Assembly (NCBI GenBank): GCA_019614645.1
Contig: JABWDB010000012.1
Span: forward strand, 1,860,001 to 1,924,000
DNA length: 64,000 nucleotides
Origin: Stratiolaelaps scimitus
Lineage: Eukaryota > Arthropoda > Arachnida > Mesostigmata > Laelapidae
Direction: 5' to 3'
In this document: positions 36,885 through 48,500 of the stretch, in pieces
Layout of the letters: every line of letters starts with the position of its first letter
Position numbering within the stretch: position 1 is the stretch's first letter
Notes under the pieces: generated by a model
Seen by the model: only the letters and a program-made list of their open reading frames with translations
What the model was told of the DNA's origin: nothing
The model's database searches: none
Made by a program: the position numbers and the translations under genes

Positions 36885-38462
36885 TTAACGCCGAGGAATA
36901 CATTGCACCCTGATAGGACTTTTAGGCACTAGAACCATTTCGATGACATAATCGATCTTGTCCTGCACATCAAACGACTTCAATTTGTATCTCCTTAGAA
37001 GCCATATCAGGATAATCTTCTCCTCCAGCAGTGCGAAACGCTGTCCAATGCAGTTTCGTGGTCCTGCGGAGAACGGCACAAATGCAAAAGGACTGCGGTC
37101 CGCCGAATTTTCGGGAAGGAAACGATCAGGATCGTATTTCAGAGGATCCGGGAAAACGTTCGGATCTCTATGCAAGAGTAAGATGTTGCAATTTATCTCA
37201 GTATTCACTGGTACAGGTTTGCCGTCAAGCTTGAACTCCTCGGTTACTGTACGTGCTATCAGCGGCACGGATGGGTAGATGCGTTGTGACTCCCTAAGCG
37301 CAAGATCCAAGTACCTCATCTGTTTGATGTGTTCAGCCGTCACCTCGGCTTCGATGTCGCCATGAAAGATATCATCGATCTCTTGATGAATCTTTGCTTG
37401 AACTTCGGGATGCAGCCCGAGTAAATATATAGCCCATGTGATTCCCATTGAGGTTGTGTCGTGTCCCTCGAACATGAACGTATCGACCTCTTCGCGGATG
37501 TCGCTAACACTCATTGTCTTTCGTTTCATATGCTCGACGAGTAGCATATCAAGGAAGGGCTTTCGTGATTTGAAGATGCCCTCTTCGGTGGCGGCCATTT
37601 TCTCCAATTCTTCAGGATTTGCCTCTAATTCCTTCTTGCGTTCATTGATAACGTTTATTGTGAAGTCATGTAACTCTTTTAGATCCCGAGCGTTGTCTCT
37701 ACTCGCCTGTGTCAAATTGTACATCCACTCAAGCCATTGGCTAGGTGACTGAACTCTATCTAGCATTCGGTTTCCCAGAGTTTTTATCGAGCGAAGATAT
37801 TTTCTACCGCCCCCACTGACCTGGCTGTTCATCTTCACTCCCATAATCGTCTCACAGACAACATCGAGTGTAACCGCAGTTATATACGGTACGATATCTT
37901 CTGTAGGCTCCTTGGCGCCCATTCGTTCGACGAAGATCTTCGCCTGCTGATTCATAATGAGAGCAAACTCGTCGAGGATGCGAAAATGAAAAGCGGGAGT
38001 CAGCAGCCTCCTACGATGCTTCCATTTCGAGCCGGTACTTGTCAACAAACCGAGGCCTAGCCATGGTTGAATGATCTTGTACAGGCGACCCTTCGAAATA
38101 TTGGTATTACTGGTTAGGACCTTCTCCATATGATCCGCTCTGAAAATCACTAATGACGGCTCGGTGCCTAGAAAGAACGAAAACAATCCATGCTTGCGAA
38201 ATTCCTCAACTGCTGGTAATACTTCTCGCCAGAATATAACGCCGTATTCCTCGCCACTTTGTCGAACTTTCCAGAGTATAGCCACATGCTGAGCTAACTG
38301 CCTTATCATAGGTATTCCTTCAAACCAGTGTGGGAAGGCCATCAGCTTGCGGTAATATGGGAGCTGCTTTAGTCGAACGATGCCGATTAGGGTGACCACA
38401 AAGACGACGAACGCCGTCGCCAGCGGCTGGACGAGTCTGCCGAGGCAGTATAGTGTCTCCAT
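36885..38462 (-). CDS. Cytochrome P450, CYP4 type (array copy 3)
   Basis: An intact intronless frame. It is open from an upstream ATG at 38537 (550 codons). I prefer the ATG at 38462 (525 codons) because METLYCLG aligns with the start of copy 2, and the 25 extra residues have no match in the other copies. The anchor lies at about residues 14-30. The C-helix WKHRRRLLTPAFHFR, I-helix FMFEGHDTT, ExxR (ESQR), DPDRF and haem loop FSAGPRNCIG (Cys471 on the short form) are all present, as expected for an active CYP4 monooxygenase. About 250 bases of its coding DNA are almost identical to copy 4 (see findings). The substrate is unknown; fatty-acid omega-hydroxylation or xenobiotic oxidation is typical of the family. 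Confidence 0.95.
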   Translation of the reverse strand: METLYCLGRLVQPLATAFVVFVVTLIGIVRLKQLPYYRKLMAFPHWFEGIPMIRQLAQHVAILWKVRQSGEEYGVIFWREVLPAVEEFRKHGLFSFFLGTEPSLVIFRADHMEKVLTSNTNISKGRLYKIIQPWLGLGLLTSTGSKWKHRRRLLTPAFHFRILDEFALIMNQQAKIFVERMGAKEPTEDIVPYITAVTLDVVCETIMGVKMNSQVSGGGRKYLRSIKTLGNRMLDRVQSPSQWLEWMYNLTQASRDNARDLKELHDFTINVINERKKELEANPEELEKMAATEEGIFKSRKPFLDMLLVEHMKRKTMSVSDIREEVDTFMFEGHDTTSMGITWAIYLLGLHPEVQAKIHQEIDDIFHGDIEAEVTAEHIKQMRYLDLALRESQRIYPSVPLIARTVTEEFKLDGKPVPVNTEINCNILLLHRDPNVFPDPLKYDPDRFLPENSADRSPFAFVPFSAGPRNCIGQRFALLEEKIILIWLLRRYKLKSFDVQDKIDYVIEMVLVPKSPIRVQCIPRR

Positions 38463-39841
38463 GCTAAGTGTCATAACGAAACGACGGACGGGGTCGAACA
38501 CGGGGATGGGTGACGCACAGAAAAACAATGGCTCCAAATTACTATAAGATGGATATGGTCGACCGGCCTGCCGTCTTCCTCTTCTGCCAGGCGCTAGCAG
38601 TCCGTCTCACCGTCACTGCAACACACATAGACAGACCGTCTGTTTACACAACGGCGGAGAATGACGCCGGGGAGCCGGCAGCCAACGTTATCCCTCGGTG
38701 GGGTCGACGGATTCTATTTGCTCCATAAGGTAGCAGCGCATGAGGCTTGAATCTATACATCCTCGCCGAGTGGCCTTGTGTCAAGGAGAGAAGATTTCCA
38801 TTTAGGGGGTGTGAGGGGTGGGGGGGATAAACGGCAAGTGTTCTTTGAGTATGATGTTCCTCGATGGGTCTCTATTCAACAATACATAGTCGTTACGCAA
38901 TGCCAATGCATCGGAATATGCAATATCATGGTGACTCACTACAACACAGCAAGGCGACTACATTTTCAATCAGAACAACAGATTGGATCCGGTGACTACA
39001 ACGGAATGAGCTACCCGTTGAGATGGCAACGATGGCCATAGATATATTGGATATCTATCTGAATATGTTGGAAACTGTTTTGACAAGAGATTGACGCTGA
39101 GAATAGCTGGCTTTGGTGTATGTACATGATTCAAGATAAAAGTGTATGTTATTCAAACATGCAGGTGGGGCGCATCAGTTTGCAGAAACTGACATTAACT
39201 AAATATGGTTCACCCGTTTGATATGGCTTATATATATATATATATATAAATTCAGCATATAGTCCAGCTTCAGATTGGACCTACATATTTAAAATGTTAT
39301 TAATAATAATATGGTTTACACCGTTACAGGATTAAATCGCAAACCAAATTATGAAAAATCGCTTATTATGTAACTGTGAGGGCAACGCACTCGGCTCCGG
39401 ATGCCACGAATGAAAAATGCCATTTAGTTCCAGATGCAACCATATTGATATCCTCGAGAGTTGACTACCGCGTTTCCGCGTTTTTGTTGGTACAGCTAGC
39501 AAAGTTCTGTGGCCACTTTTGTGGGCATATCAAGTTGTGGTTAATGACACATAATTAATAACGAGACAACAGTTTCGTTTGCACTAATCCCTATATCATT
39601 CGGTGGTTTCTAAATTCTCATAATACGCGCATTTACTAACAATAGGTTTTTCTGCCCCCTTGGTTAATGAAAGGGAGATTTGTAAGTGTCTGCTATTTTT
39701 TGGGTCGATCCGGTTAGAAATTCATGACAAACTTCAACAGGGTTTGTACTTTAGCTCCCATCAGATTCATAGGAAAGCCACGAGTTTATTTGTAACAGAA
39801 GATCGACACAAAGTCGCTCAATATATAAATACCATATAGTC
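38463..39841. other. Intergenic spacer between P450 copies 3 and 4
   Basis: It contains the presumed promoter of copy 3, a TA run (39229-39249) and an AATAAA poly(A) hexamer for copy 4. No other gene is recognised. Confidence 0.6.
39785..39790 (-). terminator. Poly(A) signal of P450 copy 4
   Basis: A canonical AATAAA on the minus strand, about 50 bases past the copy 4 stop codon. Confidence 0.5.
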
Positions 39842-41425
39842 TTAATGTCGTGGAATGCACTGAACTCGAATGGGACACTTCGGTATGAGGACCATCTCGG
39901 CCACAATATCGAGCTTCTCGGGTGGATCAAGCGATTTCAGCTTGTACTTTCTCAACAGCCACACAAGGATAATCTTCTCCTCCAGCAGCGCGAAACGCTG
40001 TCCAATACAGTTTCGTGGTCCTGCTGAAAACGGTACAAATGCAAAAGGACTGCGGCCACTACAGTTCTCTGGCAGGAAGCGATCTGGGTCGAATTTCAGC
40101 GGATCTGGAAAGACGTTAGGATCCCTATGCAGGCCGAATATGTGGCAGGTCACGTCGGTGCCGAGCGGTACCGGCTTGCCGCCAAGCTTAAACTCCTCAG
40201 TGATTGTTCGCGCGATTACAGGCACCGATGGAAATATTCTCTGTGTTTCCTTAAGTGCCATCTCGAAATATTTCATCTGTTTGATGTGTTCAGCCGTCAC
40301 CTCGGCTTCGGTGTTGCCATGAAAGATATCATCAATCTCTTTATGAATCTTTGCTTGAACTTCGGGATGCAGCCCGAGTAAATATATAGCCCATGTAATT
40401 CCCATTGAGGTTGTGTCGTGTCCCTCGAACATGAACGTATCGACCTCTTCGCGGATGTCGCTAACACTCATTGTCTTCCGTTTCATATGCTCGACGAGTA
40501 GCATATCAAGGAAGGGCTTCCGCGATTTGAGAATGCCGTCTTCGTTGGCGGTGGAGGATATTCGTTCAAGTTCATCGGGGTTAGCCTCGAGTTCAGCTTT
40601 CCGTTCGTTGATGACATTGATGGTGAATGCGTGAAGTTCCTTTAAGTCCCTGACATTATCTTTGCTCGCCTGGGTAAACTGATAGATGAACTCGATCCAC
40701 TGGCTGGGCGACTGAATCTTATCTAATATTCGCTCACCAAGTCCTTTGAGCGATTTTAGATATTTTTGACCACTTCCAGTTGTCTGACTGTTCATCTCTA
40801 CTCCCATGATTGTTTCGCAGACAATGTCAAGGGTCACTGCTGTTACGAATGGCACAATATCTTTGTGGGCCTCCTCCGTTCCCATCCGTTCGGTGAAAAC
40901 CTTCGCCTGCCGGTTCATGATGACGGCGAAGTCATCGAGGATCCGAAAATGAAATGCGGGCGTCAACAATCTCCTACGATGCTTCCACTTCGCGCCTGTG
41001 CTTGTCAGAAGTCCAAATCCCAGCCAGGGATGCAGGAACGAGTACGAGTAGCCTTTCGAAATGTTGGCAGTACTCGTTAACAGCTTCTCTATATGGTCCG
41101 CCCTGTAGATCACCAGATTGGGTTCCGCACCAATGAACAGACTGAAACAGCCTTCCGCATGGAATTTCCGAATCTTCTCCATGATTTCGGTCATGAAGTG
41201 TACACCATACGGCACTCCAGTTTGACGTTCCTTGCGAAGTAGGCTTATATGTAAGATCAGATGCCTTAGTAATGGGATGGTCTCGCTTTCATGCGGGAAC
41301 GCCATTAGCTTTCTGTAGTACGGTAGCTGCTTAAGCCGTATGAGTCCAACAATGGTGACTGCCAACAGCACGATAGCTGTCACCACAGTCTGAGCGGCTC
41401 CTCCGAGCCAAACCAACGCATCCAT
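39842..41425 (-). CDS. Cytochrome P450, CYP4 type (array copy 4)
   Basis: An intact 527-codon single-exon gene at the upstream end of the array. The start MDALVWLGG matches the layout of the other copies, and a membrane anchor follows at about residues 12-29. The C-helix WKHRRRLLTPAFHFR, I-helix FMFEGHDTT, ExxR (ETQR, where the others have ESQR), DPDRF and haem loop FSAGPRNCIG (Cys473) are intact. The G-H loop has a short insertion (ISSTANEDGILK) relative to copies 1-3, and the B-C region reads TSTANISKG where the others have TSNTNISKG. These changes lie outside the catalytic motifs but may touch substrate selectivity. It shares a near-identical DNA tract with copy 3. Confidence 0.95.
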   Translation of the reverse strand: MDALVWLGGAAQTVVTAIVLLAVTIVGLIRLKQLPYYRKLMAFPHESETIPLLRHLILHISLLRKERQTGVPYGVHFMTEIMEKIRKFHAEGCFSLFIGAEPNLVIYRADHIEKLLTSTANISKGYSYSFLHPWLGFGLLTSTGAKWKHRRRLLTPAFHFRILDDFAVIMNRQAKVFTERMGTEEAHKDIVPFVTAVTLDIVCETIMGVEMNSQTTGSGQKYLKSLKGLGERILDKIQSPSQWIEFIYQFTQASKDNVRDLKELHAFTINVINERKAELEANPDELERISSTANEDGILKSRKPFLDMLLVEHMKRKTMSVSDIREEVDTFMFEGHDTTSMGITWAIYLLGLHPEVQAKIHKEIDDIFHGNTEAEVTAEHIKQMKYFEMALKETQRIFPSVPVIARTITEEFKLGGKPVPLGTDVTCHIFGLHRDPNVFPDPLKFDPDRFLPENCSGRSPFAFVPFSAGPRNCIGQRFALLEEKIILVWLLRKYKLKSLDPPEKLDIVAEMVLIPKCPIRVQCIPRH

Positions 41426-44400
41426 AGCGCTGAGTTTACCTTCAGGACCCGCTGCTTTTTACCACTGGCGTCGTACTTACAGTAGAGATCAGAGATCAAC
41501 CTTTGGGAAGATCTCCTTTTTCGAGCACCATAACAATACACGCACGAGGACGACGACGACGGCAACTTTCACGCATTCGCAAATATATAACACACAAACT
41601 TCGCCGGAGTCGCAATGCACTGATGTTCCGTCCGCTCGCTGAGGATAATACGATTCATCTACTCTCCACTAGTGGCCTTGATGCTGCTGCTGCTGTTGCT
41701 GCGGCCGCTGGGAGAGGAGGTGGGTGAGATGCTCGTTTGGCCAGAAGAAAGCTGGAACATTTCGATCCGAAACGAGCATCGTTTCTACGAACAATTTAGC
41801 CGATCTACAGAAACAGTTTGCCCCATTACTATGATTAGTGTTGGCTCAAGATGGCATTTGAAGAGCGAGCCAAATCTCTGCAGTTGCGCACAGATCGTTT
41901 ATTGTGGGAGAGATATACGAAGCTGAATATTCGTACACTTGTGACGAACAGCTAAATTCGCTTCGGATACGAAATCAATGGACAGGTGAAAAGAGACGAG
42001 CCCATTTGGGTGAGATATTTCATTGGTCTCAGAATTCAGTAATAAATTACATTGTTGGCGGGGTCGACAAACATTCAGATTTAGCTGGTCAATATTTAGA
42101 TCTTTGAGGGTTTTTGAGACCTATGCTAGCAGTGAATGCCTTGTCATGACTGCCTTGACACCGCGCGCTGTTAGTTGATGTACAGCAGTGGAATGAGCTT
42201 TGCCACTTTCCAAAATACGATCCTCAGCATGGTTCAAAGCGTTTAACCAGTTTTACTATGATATGTATGCTGTGGCAAATTTAGGTATAAGTTACATTAA
42301 AATGATTCGAGTGGATGGTATTTTTTATTCACAACAGAGTGAAGCTAAAGAATCCATTTATGCGCCCTGTTCATTCGTTTGTGGAGAGTTTCAACGAGTT
42401 GAGGTTGTCTCCCTCATCGACGCTTGGTCGAATCGAGCATATTCGCCACAGCCTGTAGGATTTTTCGAATAGGTCGTACAACGGAAAACATTCATCGCGA
42501 GCCCTCGTGTGATTGTTCACCGTAACCAACTCTCATCCATACTTCTTTATGACAATCGCCATCTTGCTTTACTAACGAAAAGCGGATATTGAATTCATTC
42601 TATTGTGCTCGTTCCTGTCTTCGACCAAGGGATCAAAGAGTAAAGTCGACCGATAGGCATGGCCTTGTAAGGTGCTTTACGCTCGGGTAGATGTGCCATT
42701 GGTAAGACATCACCGCTGAGGCGGTCTCGGCTACAATCAGCTGTTTCATCGTGACAATCGAGAATGGAGCCAGCTAGAGTTACATGACATCATCCACCAG
42801 TAAAAGGGCAGTTTACAATCACAGATGGTCCACGCTGTTCATTGCCCCGTAGATGGCACTGCTGAGTCCAGCGGAGGGCACCACCTATCACAGAATGACT
42901 TTTGTTTTTGATGCTGGCTGCCAGAATAAACGCTGAGTCATGAAATAGTTATTGTTTACATTGAGCTCTCTTACTAGCATACGTTTGAGGAAGCGTGATT
43001 AGACGCATCGAGGTGTTGTCCAGCGTAACTCGGCCAAGAGGAGTTCTAGGAATTACAGTGACTTTGGTCATTAAAGTTCTGCGCTATATTATATTGTCTG
43101 CCAATCTACCTAATTACTCTACGAAGCAGCTTCCTGTGGTCACGTGCACCCCACAGCACAAAGTCCACTTTATAATGGCGAAGATGTCGTTGGAGTACAT
43201 TTATATTCAAATGTTTGGTACTGTATCCGTTATTAGTATTTACAGGGACGCCACGAAATGTATCTGACACGTCATTTAGGAATATCACACGGTTTACGTT
43301 GCATCGGACAGAATATGATTAACTCGCACAAAATTGATGTTGTAAATACCCACATGTGGGCTTGAATAACAAAACTGACTTCAACCATGATTACTTCGAT
43401 GTATCTAAAGCTTTTCAGCGCGTGTCCCTTTTCACTTCCCTTTATTAAGCTTTAGAGAGCGAATATTGATACAGTAAGTATTAGCTTGATCAGTAGCTAC
43501 CTTTCCGGTAGAAGATCTTTTAAGCTCAACGATTCGTACAGCTCTTACGCATCCTGTTCATCGGAAGTCTCCCAAAGGTCGTGTTTGAGCTCATTGTTGT
43601 ACACGTTTGAAATAATAATAATAATAATAACATTTGAAATAATCATCGCCCACGTTTATAATTGATTAAAGATAAATGTATCTCATTTTGGAATAACCAC
43701 AACTAATTGCCTGTAAAGATGCGGTAATATATTATCACATATATTTCGCACATTATTATACCAATAAATTTTGGTTAATAAACAAGTACTTGACTTTTAT
43801 TTAATAACACTAAAGGCAACGCAACCACATACCAAGTAATATATTTGGCATACACGTTCGCATTTTCACTATTGCTAACCCTTAATTCATACATTAATTT
43901 CATTCCAGTCTTGTTTTTTAGGCGCTCAATTATTAATTACTAATTTCTAATATTAATAAGCCAGCAATTTCTCCTTTATTAGCCGAACTGAAGCAAAAAC
44001 ATTTAATATTTCTATTCTTTAGCTTCAAACGCCATTCCATGTGGCGCCCTCTATTGAGCAAGCCCTGAGCTCCACGGCTCCCTTTGAGCTCCGGCATAGT
44101 CAGTCTCTCGCCTTCCCATTGTGGGGAGATGGTCGACCCCACTATCCAATCCCCAACTCTGCGAGCACCCCCAGTCCATCTGTCGTCCCTATGGCAACGC
44201 TTCAAGCGTTTTCGCGTGGCTCACCCGGTATTGCCATTGCCCGCTAGTCTCCGAGGGTACAGCTGTTCCAATTGAGACGATTCACCTTGGTTGATGTGTT
44301 GTGTAAAGCTGTTCCATCGCTATTGTCTCTGCCTCAAGATAAGATGAACATCATATTCTAGTAGAATATTAGATGCGACAGCATAGTAACAAAGTAGTAC

Positions 44401-44545
44401 TTTTGGAATCATTGTCTGTTAAGAACATCATCATAAAACGTGTCTATGACAACAACTAGCTTTGCATGCTCGACACTCGACACTCGTCGAATCAAGTTCG
44501 AGAGTTTGGGCAGGAGCGGAACTCGTTTTCCAGAAGCGGTTCTCT
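41426..44545. other. Intergenic region between P450 copy 4 and KIF3A
   Basis: It includes the probable P450 copy 4 promoter side (with a short CTG run near 41675), mostly featureless AT-rich DNA with an AAT microsatellite (43611-43630), and a GC-richer block at 44030-44260 that looks like the KIF3A promoter. Open frames here are under 91 codons and unrecognised. Confidence 0.6.
44185..44198 (+). promoter_or_regulatory. X-box-like RFX site upstream of KIF3A
   Basis: GTCCCTATGGCAAC compared with the X-box pattern GTYNCC-AT-RGNAAC: the right half is perfect and one base differs in the left half. It lies 348 bases before the first in-frame ATG of KIF3A, inside the GC-rich block. RFX factors activate ciliary and intraflagellar-transport genes through such sites in animals, which fits a kinesin-2 gene. 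Confidence 0.45.
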
Positions 44546-44696
44546 ATGGAAAGAGCCAGTAAAGACAAAGACCTCAAAATGTCCGAGCCCGACCCAGTGG
44601 AGCCAGTGGATCTGTCAGGAGCAGGTGACGAAATCACCGATGATGGGGCAAATCGTAAGGATAATGTGCAGGTCTGCGTTCGGTGTCGCCCGCTAA
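44466..44696 (+). other. Out-of-frame upstream ATG of KIF3A
   Basis: An ATG at 44466 opens a 76-codon frame that overlaps the start of the KIF3A frame. If the transcript begins upstream of it, it could reduce initiation at the KIF3A ATG. Confidence 0.2.
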
Positions 44697-45502
44697 GTGA
44701 GTCTGAAATTGCTGCAAACTATCGAAATGTGATCTCTGTGGATCCCATAGGAGGAACTGTGACAGTTGCCAGCCATGGTGGCGGCTCCGAACCACCAAAG
44801 GTGAGAGAGATTTCAAAGTGGGCATTGTCAACAGGTTCTCGAGATAGCACACACGGTGAAGCGGGCGTGTCGCTGTTGCCACGTATCATTTTTACAGATA
44901 TTCAGAATTTTTTTGCCATCCAACGATTAGGAAGTAAGTTAAACAAATTGAATTGTAGAACTACTTAGCTTGTTTAGGATTGAATTAATACGATTAAATA
45001 AACAGAATTAAAGTTTGCGATATTTAAACGTGTTTGAAACTCTTGTATTACTCGATGATACTAAGTTGTATAAGTGCATGGTGTCCGGCATTGTCTAGCT
45101 TCAAAAGGCTGAAGCGAATTTAGACAGATCGCGGACATCATGCTGTCCCTGAAGAGTGGTCCAAGAGCCGTGCTCTCCCGACTCACTCGAGAGATGCCAA
45201 TTTTGTTGTCCATAAAATTGACATTAAAAAGTTTACTGTGGAACATTGCGATTGACAAAAACTGCTGTCTAATTGGCCGTCAATATAATGCACTTTCATT
45301 TTCATATTTAGTGCTTCACCTTTGACCTCGTCTTTGGACCAGATTCAAAACAAGTTGATGTTTACAATCGAGCCGCTCGACCTATTATCGACAACGTTCT
45401 GCAAGGTAAATACGAGTTGGAGGTCATTTGGGTGTTTTCCTTCAACGCGACAAAAATGGTGTGGGATCAATTTGACTCGATACATTGATCCTCATGTATA
45501 AA

Positions 45503-45541
<39 letters not shown>

Positions 45542-48500
45542 ACACTGTATGTAATGGTCATATGTATCGAAGTGTTTGTGCTGAGTCTGTCTAGTGTAAT
45601 TGGGATTGGTTCCAACTTACAAGAAGTGGACCTACATCGCCTAAGTGATTCGAAAATATTAAACGTGGTTTAAACGAAATTTCTAAAAAGAAATCGACCT
45701 TCGTTCGACGAGAAGTTATAGCACACGGCAACTGTTCTTTGTCTCTCCGACCTGTTTCCCGCGTTTTATCTTTCAGGTTACAATGGAACAATTTTTGCAT
45801 ACGGCCAAACTGGCACCGGAAAAACATTCACTATGGAGGGTGATCGCTCTGTGCCAGAACTCAAAGGCATAATCCCGAATTCATTCGCTCACGTCTTTGG
45901 CCACATTGCTAAGGCGGCTGAGCAGATCAAGTTAGTATCATGGCATCATTGAGGGGCAGGTCAAGGCGGGGTTCTGAATCCAGGGTGAGAATGGAAAAAG
46001 AAGTTTGATCTGTTGTATTATAAATGCAAGTGGTTAACAGCATTCGTCTATAATGAAAATAATGATGTATTCATAATCGTAAGTAAGCTACGGCTTGAAC
46101 ATGTGTTCAATTTAATTCGTTGTAATTATTTTCAGATTTCTCGTCCGAGCATCGTACCTGGAAGTATACAATGAGGAAGTTCGGGATCTCCTGGGAAAAG
46201 ATCAAAGTGTACAGTTAGATGTAAAGGAACGCCCAGACATTGGTGTCTACGTAAAGGATCTGTCTTCTTGTGTTGTGAATAATGCGGATGAACTGGACAA
46301 AATTATGACGCTTGGAAATAAAAATCGTAAGTGCGAGATCTGTAGCGGAAACTACTTCTTTTGTTCAATCGCTGTAGTATTCAAAATTATATGTTAATAA
46401 TTTCATGTGTACATACGATGTGCATAAATCCTGAATTACGCAGGTGTTAGTTTAGGCCCTCAGTGATTTGATGAGTTTATCACAATAATTAAACCGATTA
46501 CAAAATCAGCCTAAGTATCAGCCCTTTTCTGAATAGCGATTTGCAAAGCAAATACATATGTTCACCTAATTACCTGCTAATCACTCTTATTAGGTGCTGT
46601 TGGAGCAACTAACATGAACGCTCATAGTTCCCGATCTCACGCGATATTTTCGATAACTATCGAATGCTCAGAACGAGATCATGTCCGAATGGGGAAGCTG
46701 CATCTTGTCGATCTTGCGGTAAGTGTTATCCATCGAGATTCGTTGTATGCAAGTAGTTGATTGTGATTTTTTACTAATTGACAGTTCTCCTACCCGGAGA
46801 CAATGACGATCATGCATGTAATTAGCAGCTTAATATGGCGTCGTGTGAATCTGTATAAACATATCTTAACTTTGAAGCATTTTTTGCAAACAAGTCAAAT
46901 TTTGAGACGAAATTAGGATTTATTTCAACGGTGTTGGAGTCATCAAGCACAACATTATACGTTTGAATTGGAGCAGGGCAATAAGTAGGCCTTTCTTCAT
47001 CTCTTCACTTCTATTTAACTCACACCGGCTAAGGGTTACTTGTTAACTTTACAATGAAACACTGAGCAACGCACATTTCAATACCAACTCTTTGGTCCAG
47101 TGGCGTAAATTTTACTGGATACCGTTGTGTCGCCTAACCTTAGTGCACCTAAAGTAACTCATTTACATATGCCCAATGCTGACCACATTCTAGCTTGATA
47201 ATTAGTTACCTAAAAAAAAAAGCAATTACAAAGGTTTCTATTAGTTGAGTTTATTCTTCACGCAACTCGTACATAAAACATACAGCACATGATAACCTGT
47301 CGTGTTAGTCTTTCGTGCAAACTTCAGAATAACTTCGATGAAACCATTGAAGCTCCTGCGATTTCAATTTATCTTATTGCACTTATAACAAACGCTGTCG
47401 TTCCTCCTCATAATTTTATGCGAGCAATTGCTCTCATACTGTATTATACAACGGAACTGCATCATTTACTTAACATCGTTGAGTCCTGCACGGTTATCAT
47501 ATCTTCAATATCTTCCCAAACCCACACATTCACATGGAAATTTTTCTCTCACCTTTATCACTTTAGTTTCAAGCGAGAACATCGCGTTTAACTGCCACCT
47601 GTCGCGGTGACACAACAATTTGACCAAAAAAAAAACCGTCTATTCGTTTCTATATATATAATGTATATATAGCGTAACATGTTCGATTTTGCGGGTATGT
47701 GGCACTGGTTTTGGTCGCCAGCAATGTACTATATGTTTTGGGTGTCGGACAGAGATCTTCTCTGGGGTCGTTCGTAAATCTGTCTGTATGTTAGTATGTA
47801 TCAGTAACTATTGCATGCATGTGAGTAATATTGTGGATGGCTATTACCGGACACGAGAGGAGTCGACTCAGAGCTCAACTTGTTGCTCTCACTGTTGTGT
47901 CTACGTCAACAAGCGTTCGTCGAGGAGGCTGTTTTGCAAGTCGCATGTATCGCGTCGTGTGTGTGTTCTGCAGTTGTCGTCTGTCCTAGAGTCTTTGATC
48001 CATCCAGGAACAATCAATACTAACATCAAAAGAACAACAAAAAACCCACACTTCTAAATGTTCGTACGAGCCATGCCCATTACACCATGCAAGCAAGTAA
48101 TTTATTCTCATCTTAACACTGATTTTTGCCGAGAATTAAGCTGTCAAATGTGTCATTAATCAAATGCTTGCAGAACATTATTCGCGCACAGAAACATGTT
48201 CGATCTGTGTTCAGTTCACCGGGTGACACCCCATAAACACATTCAACGCACACATTGGTGTCATATACGGCCAAATGAGAGTTTGTTGATTTGTTCCTAT
48301 TTTTGCTTCAGCTTGACAGGAACTACTATTGAAGGTCTTCAACACACACAAATATAGACGTCAGCAGAAACTCTCGAGGTCCTCGAATCTTCGATATAAG
48401 CAGTACTGGTCGTTTGTTGCATTGTACAATTTGTAAAGGTCGATCGTATTTAGCAGTAGTAGTAGTAGCAGCAGTTGTATTATTAATTTTTATTTGAGTT

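Noticed and set aside
38463..38537. 25-residue N-terminal extension of P450 copy 3
   Set aside because: No counterpart in the other copies, and it lacks a membrane-anchor pattern. Treated as 5' UTR.
39015..39030. GTTGAGATGGCAAC, a second X-box-like site
   Set aside because: Two mismatches in the left half and located in a P450 spacer with no ciliary gene nearby.
42488..42600. Possible mariner-like LLxDNxxH string
   Set aside because: Spacing does not match mariner transposase (LLHDNARPH), and no other transposase motif or inverted repeat is visible.
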